From: Rhodobacterales bacterium
Lineage (GTDB): Bacteria > Pseudomonadota > Alphaproteobacteria > Rhodobacterales > Rhodobacteraceae
DNA: 64,000 nt
Direction of reading: 5' to 3'
Assembly: GCA_003228875.1 (NCBI GenBank)
Contig: QIGK01000141.1
Coordinates: 1 to 64,000 of the forward strand
Positions 1-9,258 of the stretch are shown here, piece after piece. The first letter of the stretch is position 1, and each line of letters begins with the position of its first letter. A program made the translations under genes and the position numbers. The notes under the pieces were generated by a model. That model was given only the letters and a program-made list of their open reading frames with translations, was not told where the DNA came from and searched no databases.

Positions 1-455
1 ATATCCGTTATTTCCATTCTTCGCAATATATCAATGACTTGGCCAATGGTGACACCTGTGTTGCGGTGGGCTGGTCGGGTGATGTGTTTCAGGCACAAGC
101 CCGCGCGGCTGAGGCCGAGAACGGCGTTGAAATCGCCTATGTGATCCCCGATGAAGGCGCGCTGCAATGGTTTGACATGATGGTCATTCCCGCAGATGCG
201 CCAAATGTGGCCAATGCGCATGCGTTTATCAACTTTATCATGGATGCGCAGATCACCGCAGATATTACCAACTATGTTTGGTACGCCAACGCCAACGCGG
301 CGTCTTTGCCAATGGTTGATCCGGACATCACCGGCGATCCGGGTATCTTCCCGACCGAGGCTGCCAGCGAAGGACTTTGGGGCGCGCAGGTTTATAATGC
401 GCGCACCGACCGCACTGTTACACGGCTTTGGACCAAGGTTAAGACCGGTCAATAA
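1..455 (+). CDS. potF: Putrescine ABC transporter substrate-binding protein (C-terminal part)
   Basis: This is the C-terminal ~150 residues of a periplasmic polyamine-binding protein of the PotD/PotF family. The reading frame is open from the left window edge (first whole codon at 3), so the start lies outside. Family-like stretches are visible, such as GDTCVAVGWSGD near the left edge, a DMMVIPADAPN segment and NAHAFINFIMD, which in PotF-type proteins line the ligand cleft and the last helices. It would deliver putrescine or a related polyamine to the permease encoded just downstream (potG, potH, potI). A strong hairpin follows the stop codon, which fits higher expression of the binding protein than of the membrane parts. 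PotD (spermidine) rather than PotF specificity cannot be excluded. Confidence 0.85.
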   Translation, partial: IRYFHSSQYINDLANGDTCVAVGWSGDVFQAQARAAEAENGVEIAYVIPDEGALQWFDMMVIPADAPNVANAHAFINFIMDAQITADITNYVWYANANAASLPMVDPDITGDPGIFPTEAASEGLWGAQVYNARTDRTVTRLWTKVKTGQ

Positions 456-464
456 TCTGATTTT

Positions 465-488
465 GGGGCGCTTTTGGGCGCCCCTTTT
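465..488 (+). terminator. Hairpin with T-run between potF and potG
   Basis: A perfect 7-bp GC-rich stem (GGGGCGC at 465-471, GCGCCCC at 478-484) closes a 6-nt loop and is followed by four T residues. It lies 10 nt after the potF stop and 16 nt before the potG ATG. It is probably a partial terminator or a 3' mRNA-stabilising hairpin that sets binding-protein expression above the rest of the operon. The short T-run argues against complete termination. Confidence 0.6.
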
Positions 489-503
489 CATCAAGGGGCA
501 AAC

Positions 504-1631
504 ATGAATAAACCGGATATCGCAGCAGAAACAAAGCCTTGGCGACAAGATGGCGTCAAACCTTTTGTGCGCATATCAAACGTCACCAAAAAATTTGGGG
601 ATCTGGCGGCGGTTAACGATGTGTCGCTTGATATATTCAAAGGCGAATTGTTTTGCCTGCTGGGCGGGTCCGGCTGTGGGAAGTCCACGCTTTTGCGTAT
701 GCTGGCTGGGTTTGAAACGCCAACATCCGGCAAAATCGAAATTGACGGCCAAGATATGGCATCAGTCGCCGCCAACCAACGCCCCACCAATATGATGTTT
801 CAATCCTATGCGCTGTTCCCGCATATGTCGGTGGAAAAAAACGTTATTTACGGATTGCTGCGCGAGGGTGTGGCCAAGGCTGAGGCCAATGATCGTGTGG
901 CCGATATGTTGCGGCTGGTAAAACTCGACGGGTTTGCCAAACGCAAGCCGCATCAACTGTCTGGCGGCCAACAACAACGGGTTGCCTTGGCGCGATCCTT
1001 GATCAAACAGCCCAAATTGCTGTTGCTGGACGAACCATTGGGGGCGCTTGACAAAAAACTGCGCGAGGAAACCCAGTTCGAGCTGATCAAAATTCAAGAA
1101 GATCTGGGCGTGACCTTTATTGTCGTGACCCATGATCAAGAAGAGGCCATGACCCTGTCGACCCGCATCGGCGTGATGGATGCTGGAAAGATCGAACAAG
1201 TGGGCGAACCACGCCAGATCTACGAAACGCCGAATTCAAAATATGTGGCGGATTTCATTGGTTCCGTGAATGTGTTTGATGCCAGCGTAGAAATTGCCGC
1301 GCCCGATATGATGCGGGTTCAATCCGCGATTGGCCCGATTTTAACCGAACCGATGGCGGGGCTGACTGCCAATCAAACCGTGCATATCGCGGTGCGCCCC
1401 GAACGTATTCACCTGTCGCGTGATCCGGCAAAGGCCGTGAATTCCATGCAAGGCGTGGTGCAGGAGGTGGCCTATTTGGGCAATATATCGGTGTTTCATG
1501 TGCTGCTGGACGGGGGCCGGATGGTCAAGGTTTCAGCGGCCAATTCATTGCATGACGATAACCCGATCACATGGGATGAAACCGTCTATGTCAGTTGGAA
1601 TGCCGCCGCCAGCACCGTGTTGACCCGATGA
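504..1631 (+). CDS. potG: Polyamine ABC transporter ATP-binding protein
   Basis: A 375-residue ABC ATPase that would power polyamine import at the inner membrane. Walker A (GGSGCGKST) is at residues 54-62, the ABC signature LSGGQ at 152-156, Walker B LLLLDEP at 172-178 and the switch His at 210. The C-terminal ~100 residues form the TOBE-type regulatory domain expected in PotA/PotG proteins. I chose the ATG at 504 because AAGGGGC precedes it; an upstream non-ATG start at 474 would lie inside the hairpin. The stop overlaps the start of potH (ATGA), which indicates translational coupling. The separate binding-protein gene and putrescine-catabolic neighbours favour PotG (putrescine) over PotA. 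Confidence 0.93.
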   Translation: MNKPDIAAETKPWRQDGVKPFVRISNVTKKFGDLAAVNDVSLDIFKGELFCLLGGSGCGKSTLLRMLAGFETPTSGKIEIDGQDMASVAANQRPTNMMFQSYALFPHMSVEKNVIYGLLREGVAKAEANDRVADMLRLVKLDGFAKRKPHQLSGGQQQRVALARSLIKQPKLLLLDEPLGALDKKLREETQFELIKIQEDLGVTFIVVTHDQEEAMTLSTRIGVMDAGKIEQVGEPRQIYETPNSKYVADFIGSVNVFDASVEIAAPDMMRVQSAIGPILTEPMAGLTANQTVHIAVRPERIHLSRDPAKAVNSMQGVVQEVAYLGNISVFHVLLDGGRMVKVSAANSLHDDNPITWDETVYVSWNAAASTVLTR

Positions 1632-2518
1632 AAAAGCGCCAGATAAATCTTGGTCGCGGCTTTGTAATTGCGGTCCCGACCCTGTGGCTGTTGTTGTTTT
1701 TCCTGATCCCGTTTCTGGTGATTTTGAAAATCTCTTTTGCGGAGCCGCGCATCGCCATTCCGCCATATTCTCCCCTTTGGGAAACCGTCAACGGCGCAAT
1801 AAAATTCAATATCAACTGGGAAAACTATGCCTATATGTGGGAAGACAGCCTGTATCTAAAGGCGTTCCTGAACTCATTAAAAATCGCGTTTTTCTCAACC
1901 ATTCTGGCGCTGCTGGTTGGCTATCCGATGGCGTATTACATTGCCCGCAGCCCGGAACCGAAACGCTCGATTCTTTTGTTGCTGATTGTGCTGCCGTTCT
2001 GGACTTCGTTTTTGCTGCGGGTTTATGCGTGGATCGGGATTTTGAAAACCAAAGGAATTTTGAATGAATTCCTGCTTTGGATCGGGATTATCGACGAACC
2101 ACTAATCATGATGCAAACCGATTTTGCGGTGTATGTGGCGATTGTTTACACTTATTTGCCGTTTATGATCCTGCCGCTTTATGCCAATCTGGTAAAGCTG
2201 GATGGCCGCCTTCTGGAGGCCTCAACCGACCTTGGTGCCAGCAAAATCGCTACGTTTTTTCGCATCACCCTGCCGCTGTCTTGGCCCGGCGTTTTGGCGG
2301 GGTCGATGCTGGTATTTGTGCCGGTAATTGGCGAATTTGTCATCCCCACCCTAATGGGCGGCCCCGACAGTTTGATGATTGGCAAACAGCTCTGGACCGA
2401 GTTTTTCAGTAATCGAGACTGGCCAGTGGCATCCGCCGTGGCCATGGTGATGCTGGTAATCATGGTCATCCCGATCATGGCATTGCGCAGCGCCCAGAAC
2501 AAAGGCGCTGAGATATGA
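1628..2518 (+). CDS. potH: Polyamine ABC transporter permease, PotH/PotB type
   Basis: A 296-residue inner-membrane permease. It has an N-terminal membrane segment after a short basic MKKRQ start, a long periplasmic loop, and about five further hydrophobic helices. The EAA loop that docks on the ATPase is visible as EASTDLGASKIATFFRITLPLSWPG. The ATG at 1628 overlaps the potG stop, and its own stop overlaps the potI start (ATGA at 2515-2518), so the three transporter genes are translationally coupled. Length and topology match the PotB/PotH family. It would pair with PotI to form the translocation pore. Confidence 0.92.
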   Translation: MKKRQINLGRGFVIAVPTLWLLLFFLIPFLVILKISFAEPRIAIPPYSPLWETVNGAIKFNINWENYAYMWEDSLYLKAFLNSLKIAFFSTILALLVGYPMAYYIARSPEPKRSILLLLIVLPFWTSFLLRVYAWIGILKTKGILNEFLLWIGIIDEPLIMMQTDFAVYVAIVYTYLPFMILPLYANLVKLDGRLLEASTDLGASKIATFFRITLPLSWPGVLAGSMLVFVPVIGEFVIPTLMGGPDSLMIGKQLWTEFFSNRDWPVASAVAMVMLVIMVIPIMALRSAQNKGAEI

Positions 2519-3309
2519 GACTGCGTTTCCTGCCCATAGCCGCCTTTCTGGGCTTTGTGTTTCTATACGGCCCAATCCTGTCGCTGGTGATTTTTAGCTT
2601 TAATGAAAGCAAGCTGGTCACGGTTTGGGGCGGGTTTTCAACCAAATGGTATGTGGAGCTGTTTCAAAACCAGCAGATCATGAATGCCGCATGGCTTAGC
2701 CTGAAAATCGCGGCAATCAGCGCCAGCGTGGCCACGGTGCTTGGCACCATGATTTCGATGGTGTTAACCCGGTTTGGCCGCGTTCGGGGCCGCGCCATCA
2801 TGACCGGCATGATCACTGCTCCGCTGGTGATGCCCGAGGTCATCACCGGCCTGTCATTGCTGCTGCTTTTTGTCACCATGGAGCGCCTGTTCGGCTGGCC
2901 CGCCGGGCGCGGGGTTACCACGATTTTAATTGCTCACATCACCTTTTCCATGGCCTTTGTCGCGGTAGTGGTGCAATCGCGCCTGTCAGACATGGATAAT
3001 GCAATCGAAGAAGCCGCGCTTGACCTCGGCGCCAGCCCCTTGCGGGTGTTTTTCGACATCACCCTGCCGATGATTGCGCCAGCACTTATTGCGGGCTGGC
3101 TGCTGGCATTTACCCTGAGCCTCGATGATCTGGTGATTGCCAGTTTTGTATCCGGCCCGGGTTCGTCGACCTTGCCGATTGTGATCTTTTCCAAGGTCCG
3201 GCTCGGGGTCAGCCCCGATATAAACGCGCTGGCCAGCCTGATTATTCTGGTGGTATCACTGGGCATAATCACTGCTGCAATTCTGATGCGTAAAGGGGCA
3301 AGAAAATGA
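2515..3309 (+). CDS. potI: Polyamine ABC transporter permease, PotI/PotC type
   Basis: A 264-residue second permease subunit. Six hydrophobic segments are apparent, starting with FLPIAAFLGFVFLYGPILSL. The EAA loop reads EEAALDLGASPLRVFFDITLPMIAP, followed by LDDLVIASFVSGPG, a stretch very typical of PotC/PotI proteins. The start overlaps potH by four bases, and the stop overlaps the agmatinase start by four (3306-3309), so uptake and catabolism genes share one transcript. It forms a heterodimer with PotH. Confidence 0.92.
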   Translation: MRLRFLPIAAFLGFVFLYGPILSLVIFSFNESKLVTVWGGFSTKWYVELFQNQQIMNAAWLSLKIAAISASVATVLGTMISMVLTRFGRVRGRAIMTGMITAPLVMPEVITGLSLLLLFVTMERLFGWPAGRGVTTILIAHITFSMAFVAVVVQSRLSDMDNAIEEAALDLGASPLRVFFDITLPMIAPALIAGWLLAFTLSLDDLVIASFVSGPGSSTLPIVIFSKVRLGVSPDINALASLIILVVSLGIITAAILMRKGARK

Positions 3310-4271
3310 GCCATGGCGATCAAGCGTTTCGGGCCGAAAAAAATACCGAAAACTGGCCTGAAATGACTTATGCTGGCGCGCTGTCATTTCTGCGCCGCCG
3401 CTATTCGCGGGATTTAAACGGTGTTGATCTGGCGATCAGCGGCATTCCTTATGATGCGGCGGTCACCTATCGTTCGAGCTGTCGGCTGGGGCCTCGGGCC
3501 ATACGCGCCGCTTCGGTGCAACTGACCGAGCTTGACGCATTTCCCCAAGGTTTTGACCCGTTTGCGCACCTGAACATGGTGGATTACGGTGATTGTATGC
3601 TTGATCCGCACCACCCTGAAACCATCCCTGCTGCCATCCACGATCACGCCGCTGAAATCATCCGTAACGGCGCCAAAATGCTGACCTTCGGGGGTGATCA
3701 TTTTGTCAGCTATCCGCTGCTAAAAGCGCACGCCGAAAAATACGGCCCCATCGCGCTGATCCAGTTTGATGCCCATTGCGACACGTGGGAGGATGACGGA
3801 AATTCGCTTGATCATGGCACCATGTTTGCCCGTGCCGCCAATGAGGGTATCATTGATGTGGCCCGCTCCACCCAAATCGGCTTGCGCACGTATAACCACA
3901 GCGATTACGGCTTTGAAATCCTGACCGCACCGTGGGTGCATCGTAACGGTATAGATGCGGCATTGGACATCATCAAAACCCGCGCAGGCGATGCGCCGGT
4001 CTATATTTCTTTTGATATTGACGGGCTTGACCCAGCATTTGCGCCGGGCACAGGCACCCCGGTTTCGGGCGGCTTGGCCAGTTGGCAGGCGCTGGAATTG
4101 ATGCGTGGATTAAACGATTTGAATCTGGTGGGCATGGACGTTGTCGAGGTCTCGCCGCCCTATGATCACGCAGAAATCACAGCACTTGTGGCCGCCACGG
4201 TGGCCTATGCTTTTGTGGCCATATTGGCCGAGAAAAACGGTGCGAAACGCAATGAGATAGGGAGGCTCTGA
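3306..4271 (+). CDS. speB: Agmatinase (agmatine ureohydrolase)
   Basis: A 321-residue cytoplasmic enzyme of the ureohydrolase fold that would split agmatine into putrescine and urea. The binuclear manganese ligands are all visible: His132 in FGGDH, Asp155/His157/Asp159 in DAHCD, and Asp237/Asp239 in SFDIDGLDP, followed by the PGTGTP loop. Length is normal for agmatinases. Translational coupling to the putrescine transporter and to a glutamine-synthetase-like ligase supports agmatinase over arginase, guanidinobutyrase or proclavaminate amidinohydrolase, which share the fold. Its stop codon TGA ends at base 4271, where the next gene's ATG begins. Confidence 0.85.
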   Translation: MSHGDQAFRAEKNTENWPEMTYAGALSFLRRRYSRDLNGVDLAISGIPYDAAVTYRSSCRLGPRAIRAASVQLTELDAFPQGFDPFAHLNMVDYGDCMLDPHHPETIPAAIHDHAAEIIRNGAKMLTFGGDHFVSYPLLKAHAEKYGPIALIQFDAHCDTWEDDGNSLDHGTMFARAANEGIIDVARSTQIGLRTYNHSDYGFEILTAPWVHRNGIDAALDIIKTRAGDAPVYISFDIDGLDPAFAPGTGTPVSGGLASWQALELMRGLNDLNLVGMDVVEVSPPYDHAEITALVAATVAYAFVAILAEKNGAKRNEIGRL

Positions 4272-5613
4272 TGGCCAGTCCGGAATACACCACCAAAATG
4301 CCCCAAGAATTGCAAGAATGGCTGGCAGGGCGGCGGGTTGAGGAAGTCGAATGCATCATCGGTGACATCGCCGGATGCCCAGCAAGAAATTCGCCCGTAA
4401 TGAGCGGGTGTTCATGCCCCAATCGATCTTTTTCCAAACCATTGATGGCAATTACGTCGATATGGACATCGAACACCAATGGACCGAGGCCGACATGCAG
4501 CTGGTCCCCGATTTTAGCACCGCCACCGCCGCGCCTTGGGCAGGGGATGTGACCATTCAGGTGATCCATGATGTACTGGATATGGACGGCAAACCGGTCG
4601 AAATTGTGCCGCGCAACCTGCTGAAAAAAATCATGGGCCTTTATGCGGATGAGGGCTGGACACCAGTGGTGGCCCCCGAACTGGAATTTTACCTCACACG
4701 CCCCAACCACAACCCCAACCACCCGATAGAACCCCCGATGAGCCGAACCGGCAGGCGAGTGGCCTCGCGCCAAGCTTATTCGATGGTGGCGGTTGATGAT
4801 TACGGCAAAGTCATCGACGATATTTATGATTACGCTGAGGCGCAAGGTTATGAAATCGACACCATCATTCAAGAAGGCGGCGCGGGGCAGGTCGAAATAA
4901 ACCTTGTGCATGGTGACCCCGTGAAACTGGCCGACCAGGTGTTTTTCTTTAAACGCATGATCCGCGAGGCGGCGATGCGCAACGATTGTTACGCCACCTT
5001 CATGGCCAAACCGATGCAAGATGAACCCGGCAGTGCCATGCATATCCATCAAAGCATTCTGGATGACGACGGCAACAATATTTTTAGTGACGCCAAAGGT
5101 AAGGCGACAGAATTATTCTATAACTATCTGGCAGGGCTGCAAAAAAATGTGCCCAACGCCATCAGCCTGTTTGCGCCTTATGTGAATTCTTATCGCCGCT
5201 ATGTGGCGTCAGGTGCTGCCCCGATCAACCTTGAATGGGGCGAAGACAACCGCACCACCGGCATTCGTATCCCTATTTCCGGCCCCGAATCGCGCCGCAT
5301 CGAAAACCGAGTGGTTGGCATGGATTGCAATCCTTACTTGGGCATTGCCGCCACATTGGCTTGCGGATATCTGGGTATGAAACAGGGGTTAACGCCCCGC
5401 AAAGTCATGCAAGGCGAGGCGTATGGTGCCGATTACGCCCTGCCGCGCAGCCTGCTTGAGGGGCTGGATGCATTTGACGATGCCCCCGATCTAAAAGTCC
5501 TGCTCGGCCCGCAATTTTGCGATGTTTATACCGCCCTGAAACGCCACGAAGCCGAGAGCTTTTTGCAGGTCATCAGCCCGTGGGAGCGCGAACACCTGCT
5601 TTTAAACGTCTGA
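4271..5613 (+). pseudogene. puuA: Gamma-glutamylputrescine synthetase-like gene, frame-disrupted near its 5' end
   Basis: Glutamine-synthetase family, probably ATP-dependent glutamylation of putrescine. The start at 4271 is coupled to speB and encodes about 35 normal residues ending CIIGDIAG (to 4375). The rest of the protein continues in another frame from ATG 4375 (MPSKKFARNERVF) to 5613. Relatives carry an RGK-containing stretch between these blocks, so about five or six residues are missing together with a frame change equivalent to losing 1 base modulo 3 (probably 16 or 19 nt). Downstream motifs are intact: PELEFYL, NLVHGDP, AMHIHQS and the NRTTGIRIP/ESRRIENR region. A 412-residue protein from the internal ATG is possible but would lack the N-terminal domain edge that completes the active site between subunits. 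A sequencing or assembly deletion is the main alternative. Confidence 0.7.
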
Positions 5614-6914
5614 TGGACCTGCTTTTTGCCAACGATGAACGCGGCGAATATCCCGCGTCATATTGGGCCAGCGTGGTAGAAACCCTGCCGGAATTCCCCC
5701 CGCTGAAAGGCGAAATCAAAGCAGATGTCTGCGTGATTGGCGCAGGCTATACCGGCCTGTCAACTGCGCTGCATCTGGCCGAGGCCGGATATGATGTCGT
5801 GCTGCTGGAGGCCCAGCGGGTCGGGTTTGGCGCATCGGGGCGCAATGGCGGGCAGGTCGGCACCGGCCAGCGGTTGGAGCAGGACGCGCTGGAGGCCATG
5901 GCCGGGCAAGGCCCGGCGCGCGCGTTGTGGGACATTGCGGAACAATCCAAAGCTTGCGTGCGCAGACTCCTTACCAAACATAATATTGATTGCGACTGGC
6001 GCGATGGCATCATTCACGGCGAGCTGCGCCAGCGCAATTTATACCACGGCCACGCTTACGCACAAAAGCTGAATAAAGAATATGCCTATGATCTGATCCA
6101 GCCGCTGGATGCAGAACAAATCTGCGCCGAACTGGGCACCAATGCCTATTGCGGCGGCACAAAAGACATGGGGGCAGGGCATCTGAACCCGTTCAAATAT
6201 GTTCTGGGGCTGGCGCAGGCCGCGCAAAAAGCGGGAGTGCAGATATTTGAAACCTCAAAGGTGGTGGACCATCTGGATGGCAAAATTGCCAAAACCATAA
6301 CCGCAAAAGGTCAGGTCATTTCGGATTTTGTGGTCTGGGCTGGCAATGGCTATATCAGCAAATACCAGCTAGCGGTGGAATCGCGGGTTATGCCGATCAA
6401 CAATTTTATTGTCGCGACCGAACCGTTGGGTGAAGCCGCCGCCAAAGCCTTGATCAAAAATGACGTAGCGGTGGCTGATAGCAAATTTGTGGTTAATTAT
6501 TTTAAGCGATCCGCTGATCATCGTTTGATATTTGGCGGTGGCGAAAGCTATGGGTATAAATTCCCCAAAGACATTGCCGCTAAGGCCCGCAACCCGATGC
6601 TGAAAATTTATCCGCAGTTAAACAATGTCAAAATTGATTTCGCATGGGGCGGGACATTGGCGATCACCGTCAACCGGATGCCAAATTTCCAACGGCTGGG
6701 GGCAAATGTGTATTCGATGTCAGGCTATTCAGGCCACGGGGTTGCCATGGCCAGCCTTGCAGGGGAAATCATTGCTGAAACCATCCAAGGCACGGCAGAG
6801 CGGTTTGATGTTATGGCCAGCATGAAACCACCGCGTTTTCCCGGTGGTGCGCTGTTACGCTGGCCAATTCTGGTGCTGGCCATGACATGGTTTTCCCTGC
6901 GGGATCGGCTTTAG
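5613..6914 (+). CDS. puuB: FAD-dependent oxidoreductase, gamma-glutamylputrescine oxidase type
   Basis: A 433-residue DAO-family flavoenzyme. After about 37 residues typical of PuuB-like proteins (YPASYWAS) comes the ADP-binding signature VIGAGYTGLSTA (residues 41-52) with LLEAQRVGFGASGRNGGQ, and near the C-terminus MSGYSGHGVAMASLAGEIIAE closes the FAD site. The ATG at 5613 shares its A with the TGA of the preceding ligase gene, so the two are coupled. In the Puu route this enzyme oxidises gamma-glutamylputrescine to the aminobutyraldehyde with release of H2O2. The exact substrate is inferred from context; other amine or glycine-type oxidases share the fold. Confidence 0.8.
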   Translation: MDLLFANDERGEYPASYWASVVETLPEFPPLKGEIKADVCVIGAGYTGLSTALHLAEAGYDVVLLEAQRVGFGASGRNGGQVGTGQRLEQDALEAMAGQGPARALWDIAEQSKACVRRLLTKHNIDCDWRDGIIHGELRQRNLYHGHAYAQKLNKEYAYDLIQPLDAEQICAELGTNAYCGGTKDMGAGHLNPFKYVLGLAQAAQKAGVQIFETSKVVDHLDGKIAKTITAKGQVISDFVVWAGNGYISKYQLAVESRVMPINNFIVATEPLGEAAAKALIKNDVAVADSKFVVNYFKRSADHRLIFGGGESYGYKFPKDIAAKARNPMLKIYPQLNNVKIDFAWGGTLAITVNRMPNFQRLGANVYSMSGYSGHGVAMASLAGEIIAETIQGTAERFDVMASMKPPRFPGGALLRWPILVLAMTWFSLRDRL

Positions 6915-6969
6915 CTGCCCTTGGTATCGTTTTCCCACATTTTCAACCAAAGTTTCCGTAGCGTATTTG

Positions 6970-6999
6970 TTGACCAGCGGAAATGTGCTTAGCTATGAT
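6970..6999 (+). promoter_or_regulatory. Sigma70-type promoter for the outer-membrane protein gene
   Basis: A -35 box TTGACC (6970-6975) and a -10 box TATGAT (6994-6999) are separated by 18 bp. Transcription would begin near 7006, leaving a leader of about 24 nt with a GAGG ribosome site before the ATG at 7030. Position and quality of both boxes make this one of the clearest promoters in the window. Confidence 0.6.
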
Positions 7000-7029
7000 G
7001 TTTGCGACAAAGATTTCTGGGAGGAAACG

Positions 7030-8076
7030 ATGAAAAAGACCTATTTGGCAACTGCTGCCGCACTTTTGGCCAGCACATCCATGACATTGGCAGGCGGTAT
7101 TGAACGCACCAGCCAGTCGGTTGATATTATTTTCGAAGAAGGCACATATGCGGAGTTTTCGCTGTCTTATGCGGTGCCGTCGGTTTCCGGCATTGATCCG
7201 GGGCTAACGGATACGGGCATCGTGTCGCCGAGTTATTTCGGGCTTTCTGGCGGTTACAAAACCGACCTTAGCGACAAAATCGGCCTTGCCATCATCTTTG
7301 ACCAGCCTTTTGGTTCATTGGCTGACTATACCGCTGGATTCTATAACGGCACTGGGGCCGATCTGACATCTTCGGCCATTACTGTAATTGGCAGTTATGA
7401 TGTTTCTGACCGTATTGTGGTGTTTGGCGGCGGAACATATCAAACTATGTCTGCGACAGCAGATGTGGTTTTTGGTCCTCTTGATTATGATATCGTTGCA
7501 GATTCTGCGTCAGGCTTTGGGTTTGTCGCTGGTGCGGCGTATCAAATTCCCGACATCGCACTTCGGGTGGTATTAACCTATCGTTCCGAAGTAGCAACGA
7601 TTCATGATACAGTTGAAAATGGTGCGATTATTGACACAATCGATATTGTAACCCCGCAATCCATCAACCTTGAATTCCAAACCGGCATCAACGAAAAAAC
7701 TCTTGTGTTTGGTTCGATCCGCTGGGTGGATTGGTCCGAATTTGACATCACACCAGCTAATTATCCGTTGGGGGCGCTGGTTGATTATACCGATGATCGC
7801 ATCACCTATAACCTAGGCGTTGGGCGCAGGCTTTCCGATACGCTTTCAGCGGCGGTTACCATCGGATACGAGGAAAATCTGGGCGGTGACCCAAGTCCCT
7901 TGGCTCCGACAGACGGGTTTTTCAGTGTGGGCGCAGGTTTGACCTATACGATCGGTAACACCAAGATTACGGGTGGTGCTAGATATATTTGGCTTGGCGA
8001 TTCAACAGGCCCGGCAGGCACATTTGAAGACAATACCGCCTTGGGTTTCGGGGTTAACGTAGCAATCCAAATGTAA
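7030..8076 (+). CDS. OmpP1/FadL-family outer membrane protein
   Basis: A 348-residue beta-barrel protein. The first 22 residues (MKKTYLATAAALLASTSMTLAG) are a clear Sec signal peptide. The mature protein begins GIERTSQSVDIIFEEGTYAEFSLSY, resembling the N-terminal hatch of FadL-type channels, and alternates beta-strand-like segments to a C-terminus ending in a hydrophobic strand. FadL homologues move hydrophobic compounds, such as long-chain fatty acids or aromatics, across the outer membrane; the cargo here is unknown. I used the ATG at 7030, preceded by GAGGAAAC, because longer upstream frames bury the signal peptide. The gene is monocistronic, with its own promoter and a strong terminator. 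Confidence 0.8.
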   Translation: MKKTYLATAAALLASTSMTLAGGIERTSQSVDIIFEEGTYAEFSLSYAVPSVSGIDPGLTDTGIVSPSYFGLSGGYKTDLSDKIGLAIIFDQPFGSLADYTAGFYNGTGADLTSSAITVIGSYDVSDRIVVFGGGTYQTMSATADVVFGPLDYDIVADSASGFGFVAGAAYQIPDIALRVVLTYRSEVATIHDTVENGAIIDTIDIVTPQSINLEFQTGINEKTLVFGSIRWVDWSEFDITPANYPLGALVDYTDDRITYNLGVGRRLSDTLSAAVTIGYEENLGGDPSPLAPTDGFFSVGAGLTYTIGNTKITGGARYIWLGDSTGPAGTFEDNTALGFGVNVAIQM

Positions 8077-8098
8077 ACGAAACACAATTCTTAGAAAG

Positions 8099-8124
8099 CG
8101 GCCGGTTTTTCCGGCCGTTTTTTT
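8099..8124 (+). terminator. Rho-independent terminator of the FadL-type gene
   Basis: A perfect 7-bp stem (CGGCCGG 8099-8105, CCGGCCG 8111-8117) with a 5-nt loop is followed by seven T residues. It ends the rightward transcript and overlaps the last bases of the convergent DeoR-family gene (stop at 8123). Confidence 0.85.
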
Positions 8125-8884
8125 ATTGGGCAACATGAACGGAAACATTGTTTTCTGTGCATAGTGCAGCAATCGCCGCTGGCGGGGGTTCGTCGGTGAA
8201 AAATGCGTCCATATCTGCCAAAGACCCAATGCGCACCGGCGCGTGGCGGGTATATTTAATTGCGTCCGCTAGCAAAAATGCCTTGCGGGCGTTCTGGATA
8301 ATGGCTTGCGTTACCCGCACCTCGCGAAAATCGTGGTCCAGCAAAATACCGTCAGCCGCAATAGACGCAATGCCGATCACCGCATAATCAACCCGAAACT
8401 GGCGGATGATCTCTGCGGCCACATCGCCCACTAACCCGCCATCAGAGCGCCGCAAAACCCCGCCCGTGACAATCACCTCGGAATGGGGCGAGGTCGCCAG
8501 AATATTGGCAACATTCAGGTTATTGGTGATCACCATCAGATTTTTATGGTTCAAAAGCGCCCGCGCCACGGCCTCTGTGGTGGTGCCGATGTTCAGAAAC
8601 AACGACACCCCGTCAGGGATTTGTGCCGCGCATAGTCGCGCCATGGCTTCTTTTTCATCCACCGCAAGATGGCTGCGTTCCTCATACCCCGGGTTCAACA
8701 CGGTTGATGGCGGAATAGCACCGCCATGAATACGGGTTAAATGGCCGCGCGCGCACAGCTCTGCCAGATCACGGCGGATGGTCTGGGTGGTGACATTAAA
8801 ATGCCCTGCCAGCCCCTCAACCGTGACTTTACCAACCTCGCGCGCGATCTGTAAAATCTCGTCATGCCGGAAATTTTGCGCCAT
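8123..8884 (-). CDS. DeoR/GlpR-family transcriptional regulator
   Basis: A 253-residue sugar-metabolism type repressor. The N-terminal DeoR winged helix spans roughly residues 6-57, with the recognition helix in NVTTQTIRRDLAELCARGHLTRIHGGA. The C-terminal DeoRC sensor domain contains NIGTTTEAVARAL, VITNNLNVAN and VTGGVLRRSDGGLVG, which bind phosphosugar effectors in the family. It resembles GlpR (glycerol-3-phosphate regulator), but no glycerol or sugar genes lie nearby, so the target is open. The ATG at 8884 is followed immediately by the family-like AQNFRHDEIL start. Possible operator half-sites lie directly upstream. Confidence 0.85.
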   Translation of the reverse strand: MAQNFRHDEILQIAREVGKVTVEGLAGHFNVTTQTIRRDLAELCARGHLTRIHGGAIPPSTVLNPGYEERSHLAVDEKEAMARLCAAQIPDGVSLFLNIGTTTEAVARALLNHKNLMVITNNLNVANILATSPHSEVIVTGGVLRRSDGGLVGDVAAEIIRQFRVDYAVIGIASIAADGILLDHDFREVRVTQAIIQNARKAFLLADAIKYTRHAPVRIGSLADMDAFFTDEPPPAAIAALCTENNVSVHVAQ

Positions 8885-9258
8885 TTTGCCTCATGTTCAT
8901 AAATATTCACATTGATCGGATTTTATTTAGAATAGCGCAAAGTGAGCCAGTGACAAGGTAAAATATCAAGTTTAAAGCTATTATAGGTATGATTTCAAAC
9001 ATTTATGAATATTTTTGAAGAAAAACATTGACGTTTGATTGGGAATGGACCATTTTCACGCGTGTGATCAGGCAATGGTTTGATCACAAGAGATGTAGCC
9101 TTATTGGGCCAAGGGTGCATCATATCTGCGAGGGTCAGGATTTTCCCCAAGGAAACCTGACCCTTGTAGGACTTTCCAAAATTCCTAAAAATACCATGCG
9201 GCATGATCAGGGTTTTGGTGGCGAATGTTTTGTCAGTATGGCAACGACCAAACCAACG
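8885..9258. other. 374-bp intergenic region with inverted copies of a 9-bp AT-rich motif
   Basis: No convincing gene is present; short open frames here lack ribosome sites and protein-like composition. The motif TTCATAAAT occurs at 8896-8904, within GTTCATAAATATTCAC just upstream of the DeoR-family gene, and again in inverted orientation at 9001-9009 (ATTTATGAA). The pair could be operator sites for that regulator, but this rests only on position and repetition. Confidence 0.3.

Noticed and set aside
4177-5052. 291-codon open frame on the minus strand
   Set aside because: It lies wholly inside the speB/puuA-like genes on the opposite strand, has a His/Gly-heavy shadow composition and no ribosome site.
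8995-9204. 69-codon minus-strand frame in the gap before kynU
   Set aside because: No ribosome site and unconvincing composition; I treat the region as intergenic.
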